From: Bacteroidales bacterium
GTDB lineage: Bacteria > Bacteroidota > Bacteroidia > Bacteroidales > F082
Reading direction: 5' to 3'
NCBI GenBank assembly: GCA_029933565.1
Contig: JAOZNY010000092.1
Location: 1 to 10,824, forward strand
DNA: 10,824 bases
Position 1 is the first letter of the stretch. Each line of letters begins with the position of its first letter. The translations under genes were made by a program, and so were the position numbers. Below are positions 6,294 to 10,824 of the stretch, piece after piece. The notes beneath the pieces were generated by a model. That model worked only from the letters and a program-made list of their open reading frames with translations, ran no database searches and was not told the DNA's origin.

Positions 6294-6323
6294 ATTTATC
6301 ACATAGGGTTTATTATGATAAAT
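6294..6323. repeat. AT-rich inverted repeat downstream of the phosphoesterase gene
   Basis: Arms ATTTATCA (6294-6301) and TGATAAAT (6316-6323) flank a 14-nt loop, about 60-90 bp past the stop of the minus-strand gene ending at 6385. There is no GC-rich stem or U-run, so a terminator role is weak. The rest of 6247-6384 shows nothing I recognise. Confidence 0.3.
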
Positions 6324-6384
6324 ATTAACAAATTATTTGCATATTTTTCACTTATTATTCTTAAGATTAGCGGGTAAAAACAGA

Positions 6385-8049
6385 TTAATTAGCACCTATA
6401 CTCTCTTCATCCAATAAAAGTGGTTTATAAATATTGCCACTATCAATATTATATTGGTAAAGTGAAACAACATCCAAATTGGAGCCTGACCAGGCTGCCG
6501 GATTAATTATTAAAAAAGTACGCACTTTGTATTTACTTTGATCGGCATCGAGCCACGAACCTGAGTTTGCATAAATACCTGTATAATAACTTTCAAGTGG
6601 AAACACTTTTAATTCAGGTTGATGCGAATGACCAAAGGCCACTATTTTTGGTGCATCAGGAGACAGAAAATCAATTAGGTATTCATAAAGTGCTCCACCA
6701 TACAAATAGGTACCATTTACAATAGCAAGAAAAACACTTAAAGGAATGGGAACATTATTTATTTGTTGAGTATTATACCATTGATCTTCAATATTTGCAG
6801 CATACATATCTCTGGCTCCATCAAATGATAATGGGGATATATAATCATCAATTCCACCCATAATTACAATATTTGAATCCATTGGAATAGTGTCGACATC
6901 CATCATAAAAGTACCAATTGTGTATCCAAATGCAACAGTCCATGCAGTAATGAATTCTGCATCATTTGTAGTGCTTGCCAACTCTTTGGTTTCTTGTTGC
7001 TGCCTGGCAGCCAGCCCGGCAGCATACAATCGGCTAACAAAATAACCGGGGGGCAAAATATGTCCATCATTTACAAGTGGCTGAGGGCAGTTAAAAAAAT
7101 CGTAACGATGTCCATGCTCCATTAATATTTCATTAACCGGATTGTATTTTCCTAATCCTGTAGCATCACCCTTCCATTTAGCCCCCGGAAGTATCTCTTC
7201 TAAAATCTCCTGTGTAATAAGCATATCGTGATTACCCGGAACATAAATAATATCTATTTCCCCTTCTGATATTATTTCACGCATTTTATCAAAAACTGGT
7301 TTGTTGACCGATGAGTTTGCAATTGCATGAAAATATTCTTTTGAATTAGTAATATTTACTGCTGAATCGAAAGGTGAAAATTCATAGGGAACCATCCATT
7401 CGTCAAACAGATCACCAAGAATCACAAGTTCTTTTACTTTTTGATTATTCTTAATGAAATTCAGGAAATCTTCAAAAGCAGCAGCATTTTCTCCAAACCA
7501 CGAATAGTTCCCATTAGTTGCCCTCTCATCACCACAATGAATATCGCTGATGCATGCAATTAATGTTCTTTCCAAAGTATCACCATTATTTCCAATCATT
7601 TCATCAGAAATATGCTTTGCTGTGGTTCTGAATTCAATGATTTCCTCATTATTAAAAGTTAAGCCCTCAACAGACCTTAATCCGGTTGACAGTTTGAGTT
7701 CGTACTTCCATCCATCGTTTAAAAAAAAGTCATTATGAAACCTGATAAAAACAACCTTCCCCTCAACAATCAAATCATAATTTGATGCAAGAGATTCGTA
7801 TTCATCAAAAAGTTCAATATTCCCTGCCACAGTTTCTTCTTCAATAATATTACTAAAAACCAACTCAACTGACCGCGTATTTTGGTTCAACACATAGTAT
7901 TGATCATACTTTAAGTTTAATAATGGTAATGAAACATCAAGGACGGGTTTGATAATTAATTCATCATTTTGGTTACAAGAAAATTGAGTTGAGACGGCTA
8001 TGCTAAATAACAAAGCAATAGTAAAGATGCTTAGTAGTTTTCTTTTCAT
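6385..8049 (-). CDS. Probable lipoprotein: Ig-like domain plus calcineurin-type metallophosphoesterase
   Basis: A 554-aa protein. The N-terminus (MKRKLLSIFTIALLFSIAVSTQFSC) ends in Cys25 followed by Asn, which fits a loose Bacteroidota lipobox, so the protein is probably lipid-anchored in the envelope. Residues of about 35-145 look like a Big_5/SbsA-type Ig-like domain (RSVELVFSNII, then a strand pattern ending IIEFRTTAK). The catalytic domain follows with every metallophosphatase signature: SDIHCGD (D169, H171), GDLFDEW (D213), GNHD (N273, H274), EHGHRYD (H312) and GHSHQP (H474, H476). These ligands hold two metal ions and hydrolyse phosphoesters; GDLFDEW and the overall order recall the LpxH-like branch. 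The insert between GNHD and GHSHQP is long (about 200 residues) and contains hydrophobic stretches. The substrate is unknown; an extracellular phosphodiester or phospholipid-related compound is only a guess. It is divergent from the receptor gene and carries no SNWA tail. Confidence 0.88.
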   Translation of the reverse strand: MKRKLLSIFTIALLFSIAVSTQFSCNQNDELIIKPVLDVSLPLLNLKYDQYYVLNQNTRSVELVFSNIIEEETVAGNIELFDEYESLASNYDLIVEGKVVFIRFHNDFFLNDGWKYELKLSTGLRSVEGLTFNNEEIIEFRTTAKHISDEMIGNNGDTLERTLIACISDIHCGDERATNGNYSWFGENAAAFEDFLNFIKNNQKVKELVILGDLFDEWMVPYEFSPFDSAVNITNSKEYFHAIANSSVNKPVFDKMREIISEGEIDIIYVPGNHDMLITQEILEEILPGAKWKGDATGLGKYNPVNEILMEHGHRYDFFNCPQPLVNDGHILPPGYFVSRLYAAGLAARQQQETKELASTTNDAEFITAWTVAFGYTIGTFMMDVDTIPMDSNIVIMGGIDDYISPLSFDGARDMYAANIEDQWYNTQQINNVPIPLSVFLAIVNGTYLYGGALYEYLIDFLSPDAPKIVAFGHSHQPELKVFPLESYYTGIYANSGSWLDADQSKYKVRTFLIINPAAWSGSNLDVVSLYQYNIDSGNIYKPLLLDEESIGAN

Positions 8050-8071
8050 TTTACAATTTATTTGGTAGATG

Positions 8072-8103
8072 CTAAACTATAAAAAAGAGCAATAAGTCAA
8101 GAA
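8072..8103 (-). promoter_or_regulatory. Possible promoter of the phosphoesterase gene
   Basis: Minus strand: TTCTTG (8098-8103), an 18-bp spacer, then TAGTTTAG (8072-8079), one mismatch from TAnnTTTG. The -33 hexamer is the same as in the two tail-gene promoters, but the spacer is 2 bp shorter than theirs. The predicted start would be about 20 nt upstream of the ATG. Confidence 0.35.
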
Positions 8104-8230
8104 GTTATAGGTAATGAAAATATTAATTGATTTATTTAAAAAAATATTGCTGTAGCGGAATAATTCAATACTTCCTTTTGTCTAACTGTTTTACTCTTAT
8201 TTTGCATCTTTATGCTCATTTTTAAAGAAT

Positions 8231-10717
8231 ATGATTAAAAGAACATTAATAATAATATTGGTAAGTATTTACTCCATAAATTATGGAATTGCTGAAGGTG
8301 ATGGCCTGCCACCAAAAGGTAAAATAAAAGGTACAGTTGCTGATGCCCGATCCAAAGAACCGTTGGAATATGCAACAGTTGCCCTGTACCATGCTAATGA
8401 AAATACTCTGATAACAGGTGCCATTACCGATTATCTGGGTCATTTTAAACTTGACCGTCCTGTTGAGGGAGAGTATTATTTGCTAATTACTTTTATGGGT
8501 TTAAAAGACTTAAAGTCCAATTCGTTTAAAGTCTCGGTTAATCAAACTAATATTAATCTGGGTAACTTCTATCTTAAGTCAGCATCTAAGGATTTGGGAG
8601 AAGTAGAAGTTGTTGCAAAGCGAGCTGCAGTGGAATTCAAAATTGACAAAAAAGTTATAAATGTAGATAAACAACTTACCGCTGACGCTGGTACAGCCGT
8701 TGACATACTTGAGAATGTTCCGTCAGTGCAAGTTGATATTGAAGGTAATGTTTCCTTGAGGGGAAGTACAGGTTTTACTGTTCTTATCGATGGCAAGCCA
8801 ACTATTTTAGAACCTAGTGATGCCCTTCGACAGATTCCATCAAGCAGTATTGAAAATATTGAGATAATTACAAATCCTTCTGCTAAATATGAACCGGATG
8901 GTGCAACAGGAATAATAAATATTATTACAAAAAAGAATTATTTAGACGGACTAAGCGGTATTGTTAATATGAATGTTGGTACCTATGGTCACTTAGGTGG
9001 CGATCTGCAGTTAAGTTACCGACTTAATAAATTCAATTTCATATTTGGTGCGAATTATAATCAGCGTAGCCGACCGGGCGATGTAATTAACGAAAGACAA
9101 ACTTTTTATAATGACACTATTTTTAATATTAATTCCTATGGTGATACTGAACGACAGTTTGATAGAAATGGTTTTAGATTAGGAGTAGAATATAATCCCA
9201 CAAAAAATGATTTTATTTCCCTTGCCGGAAGATACGGAACCTGGGACATGACAAATAATTCTACTTTGCTTTATGAAGACTGGACAATGCCAGAAACAGA
9301 TTTCTTTTCCTACAATAGTTTTGACGAAACTCAGCGTGGTGGCAGTTATTATAGTTTAGATGGTGTTTACCAGCATAATTTCAGTAAGAAAAATGATGAG
9401 CCGCAACCAAAAGGCATGAAGAAAGGTAAAGGCAAAAAACCTGAAATGAAGTCGGCTAACCAGCATAATATAAAATTGGAGTTAAATTATCGAAAAAGAG
9501 ATAGTGATGAATTTACAATTAATGAAATACGCGATCTTTCTGATAATCTCCTTGGGGGGAAAAAGAATGTAGAAAAAGGGCCATCACAGTCCGTAAGAAT
9601 TAATATTGATTACACTCTTCCATTGAAGAAAAAAAACAAATTTGAGGCTGGTCTGCATACACGAAATGGTAGAAGTACTGACATAACTGAATTATGGTTA
9701 TACAATGCAGAAACGGGTGATATTGAGTTTGTTTCAGAATTTTCCAATGAGACCAGTTACGAGCGTAATATTTATGCAGTATATGCTCTTTATGCAGGAT
9801 ATTTGGGTGAATTTGGTTATCAGGCTGGCTTACGTAGTGAATATACTTTTAGAAAAATCATGATGACAGGTGAGGAAGCTTTTACTTTAAATAGATTCGA
9901 TTTCTTTCCAACCATTCATCTTTCATATAATTTACCTCACGATCAACAACTCATGACCAGTTATTCAAGGAGAATAAACAGGCCAAGAGGATATCAGTTA
10001 GAACCTTTCATTACATGGCAGGATGCATACAATGTTAGGCAAGGAAACCCCGACCTAAAGCCTGAATATGTCGATTCGTTTGACATGGGCTACCTTTTAA
10101 AGTTTGGTGATAATTTCTTATCTCTGGAAGGATACTACCGTGTTACTCATGACAAAATTGAACGTGTTTCATCGGTTTATCAAGAGAATGTAATGCTGCA
10201 CACAAATGAAAATGTAGGTCAGGATTTCTCACTTGGTGTGGAGGCAATGTTAAGTTTGGGAGTAACTAAATGGTGGGATTTGAGCCTTAGCGGGAATTTA
10301 TACAATTACAAAATTAAGGGTGTTTTATATGATGCAGCATTTGACAGAGAATCGACCAACTGGAGCACAAGGATTAATAATACTTTCACTTTGTGGAAAA
10401 ATGGCCAATTGCAATTAAGTAGTCGCTACAACAGTAAAACTGTTACTGCACAAGGAACTAGTTCGGGGAATTACACTGTTGATGGTGCTTTTAAAGTCAG
10501 TTTTTTAGACCGTCAACTTACTGCAAATTTACAGGCCAGAGATATTTTTGGTACATCTCTCAGAGAACACACCACCGAAGGAGAAGGGTTTATAACCTAT
10601 TATAAATACAATCCTATTTCACCAACCTTTGTGGTAACAATATCATATCGTTTTAACAACTTCAAAATGAATCGTAAGTCTGGTGGAGAAAATGGTGGTG
10701 GAGATGATGACTTCTAG
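8231..10717 (+). CDS. TonB-dependent-receptor-like outer membrane beta-barrel protein
   Basis: An 828-aa outer-membrane protein. Order: signal peptide (residues 1-21, ending GIA); a carboxypeptidase regulatory-like Ig fold (about 30-115: GKIKGTVADARSKEPLEYATV, then ITDYLGHFKL); a TonB plug domain (about 125-236: VEVVAKR, ILENVPSVQVD, VSLRGSTGFTVLIDGKP, SIENIEIITNPSAKYEPDGATGIINIITKK); then a barrel to about residue 808, with the usual YSRRINRPRGYQLEPF and GNPDLKPEYVDSFDMGY segments of the Bacteroidota 'outer membrane beta-barrel family'. The end is SYRF followed by a polar Gly/Asp tail closing in Phe (SGGENGGGDDDF), common in this subfamily. Length fits this subfamily (about 750-900) and is shorter than SusC proteins (about 1000). 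A Lys/Gly-rich insert lies at 394-407. The substrate is unknown: no SusD-like or sigma/anti-sigma genes are beside it. It is transcribed divergently from the phosphoesterase; a weak TTTG (8177-8180) and TATTTTG (8198-8204) pair may be its promoter. Confidence 0.92.
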   Translation: MIKRTLIIILVSIYSINYGIAEGDGLPPKGKIKGTVADARSKEPLEYATVALYHANENTLITGAITDYLGHFKLDRPVEGEYYLLITFMGLKDLKSNSFKVSVNQTNINLGNFYLKSASKDLGEVEVVAKRAAVEFKIDKKVINVDKQLTADAGTAVDILENVPSVQVDIEGNVSLRGSTGFTVLIDGKPTILEPSDALRQIPSSSIENIEIITNPSAKYEPDGATGIINIITKKNYLDGLSGIVNMNVGTYGHLGGDLQLSYRLNKFNFIFGANYNQRSRPGDVINERQTFYNDTIFNINSYGDTERQFDRNGFRLGVEYNPTKNDFISLAGRYGTWDMTNNSTLLYEDWTMPETDFFSYNSFDETQRGGSYYSLDGVYQHNFSKKNDEPQPKGMKKGKGKKPEMKSANQHNIKLELNYRKRDSDEFTINEIRDLSDNLLGGKKNVEKGPSQSVRINIDYTLPLKKKNKFEAGLHTRNGRSTDITELWLYNAETGDIEFVSEFSNETSYERNIYAVYALYAGYLGEFGYQAGLRSEYTFRKIMMTGEEAFTLNRFDFFPTIHLSYNLPHDQQLMTSYSRRINRPRGYQLEPFITWQDAYNVRQGNPDLKPEYVDSFDMGYLLKFGDNFLSLEGYYRVTHDKIERVSSVYQENVMLHTNENVGQDFSLGVEAMLSLGVTKWWDLSLSGNLYNYKIKGVLYDAAFDRESTNWSTRINNTFTLWKNGQLQLSSRYNSKTVTAQGTSSGNYTVDGAFKVSFLDRQLTANLQARDIFGTSLREHTTEGEGFITYYKYNPISPTFVVTISYRFNNFKMNRKSGGENGGGDDDF

Positions 10718-10780
10718 CGTATAAGAAATCCCCAACACTTAGGATTAATCCATAGTTTCCTCTAAATATAATTTCTTAAT

Positions 10781-10824
10781 AAAAAAAGCCACTCCTTTCG
10801 AAGCGGCTTTTCAATAAATATTTT
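10781..10824 (-). terminator. Terminator, copy 3 of the 44-bp repeat, at the window edge
   Basis: Arms AAAAGCCACT (10784-10793) and AGCGGCTTTT (10802-10811) with an 8-nt loop. Minus-strand RNA pairs fully with one G-U and is followed by seven U's; the + strand has an A-C mismatch, so it suits a minus-strand gene arriving from the right better than the receptor gene on the left. The flank CAATAAATATTTT, which in copies 1 and 2 leads into the tail-gene stop within 8-10 bp, is present up to the last base. It may also end the receptor transcript, whose stop is 63 bp upstream. Confidence 0.75.

Noticed and set aside
7550..7738. Plus-strand 62-aa open frame opposite the phosphoesterase
   Set aside because: It overlaps the catalytic SDIH motif coding region on the other strand and has no supporting features.
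9410..9451. Lys/Gly-rich insert (receptor residues 394-407) considered as a foreign insertion
   Set aside because: The frame is intact and the insert sits between barrel strands, where variable charged loops or turns are common in this family.
8231..10717. Classification of the receptor as SusC of a polysaccharide-utilisation locus
   Set aside because: The protein is about 200 residues shorter than SusC, no SusD-like gene or glycan-degrading enzyme is adjacent, and its motifs fit the other beta-barrel subfamily.
10742..10751. Perfect 10-bp palindrome GGATTAATCC after the receptor gene
   Set aside because: Too short, without a U-run or repeats elsewhere in the window; likely chance.

Overview
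The window reads as a chromosomal segment of a Bacteroidota bacterium. I infer class Bacteroidia, perhaps the marine Marinilabiliales/Prolixibacteraceae range, but the order is a guess. The reasons are: low GC, start codons without Shine-Dalgarno sequences, promoters close to the phylum's TTTG / TAnnTTTG pattern, two DUF4252-type proteins, and a TonB-linked receptor of the carboxypeptidase-regulatory-domain + plug + 'outer membrane beta-barrel family' type. No tRNA, rRNA, CRISPR array, transposase or phage gene was seen.

Left block (55-2811, + strand): a compact operon of four overlapping genes. Two secreted DUF4252-like proteins are followed by the ATPase and the permease of a small ABC-2 exporter. 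All three junctions overlap (17, 8 and 8 bp), which implies translational coupling. The block ends at a hairpin terminator that also ends the converging gene on the other strand.

Middle block (2817-6246, - strand): the most unusual part. Two neighbouring genes encode secreted proteins with unrelated bodies: a 243-aa beta-rich protein, and a 721-aa protein with an IgGFc-binding-type N-terminal domain and two Ig/Fn3-like repeats. Both end in the same C-terminal tail: an (I/V)P(I/V)SNWA motif, one hydrophobic helix and an FRFRRRLA end. This is the three-part layout of exosortase-type sorting signals such as PEP-CTERM and IPTL-CTERM. The last 24 codons plus stop are identical in DNA (75/75 nt). 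Each gene is followed by a copy of a 44-bp terminator repeat. Each is preceded by a related leader, a promoter of identical geometry, and a palindromic REP-like repeat about 85 bp upstream of the start. A third copy of the 44-bp terminator repeat is the last thing in the window, in the same orientation, so a third tail-bearing gene is predicted just beyond the right edge. I interpret the block as a family of surface-protein cassettes: constant ends, variable middle.

Right block (6385-10717): a minus-strand probable lipoprotein with an Ig-like domain and a complete calcineurin-type metallophosphoesterase domain, then, divergently, an 828-aa TonB-dependent-type outer-membrane receptor. No SusD partner or sigma/anti-sigma pair is visible beside the receptor. 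All assignments come from motif reading; no database search was run.
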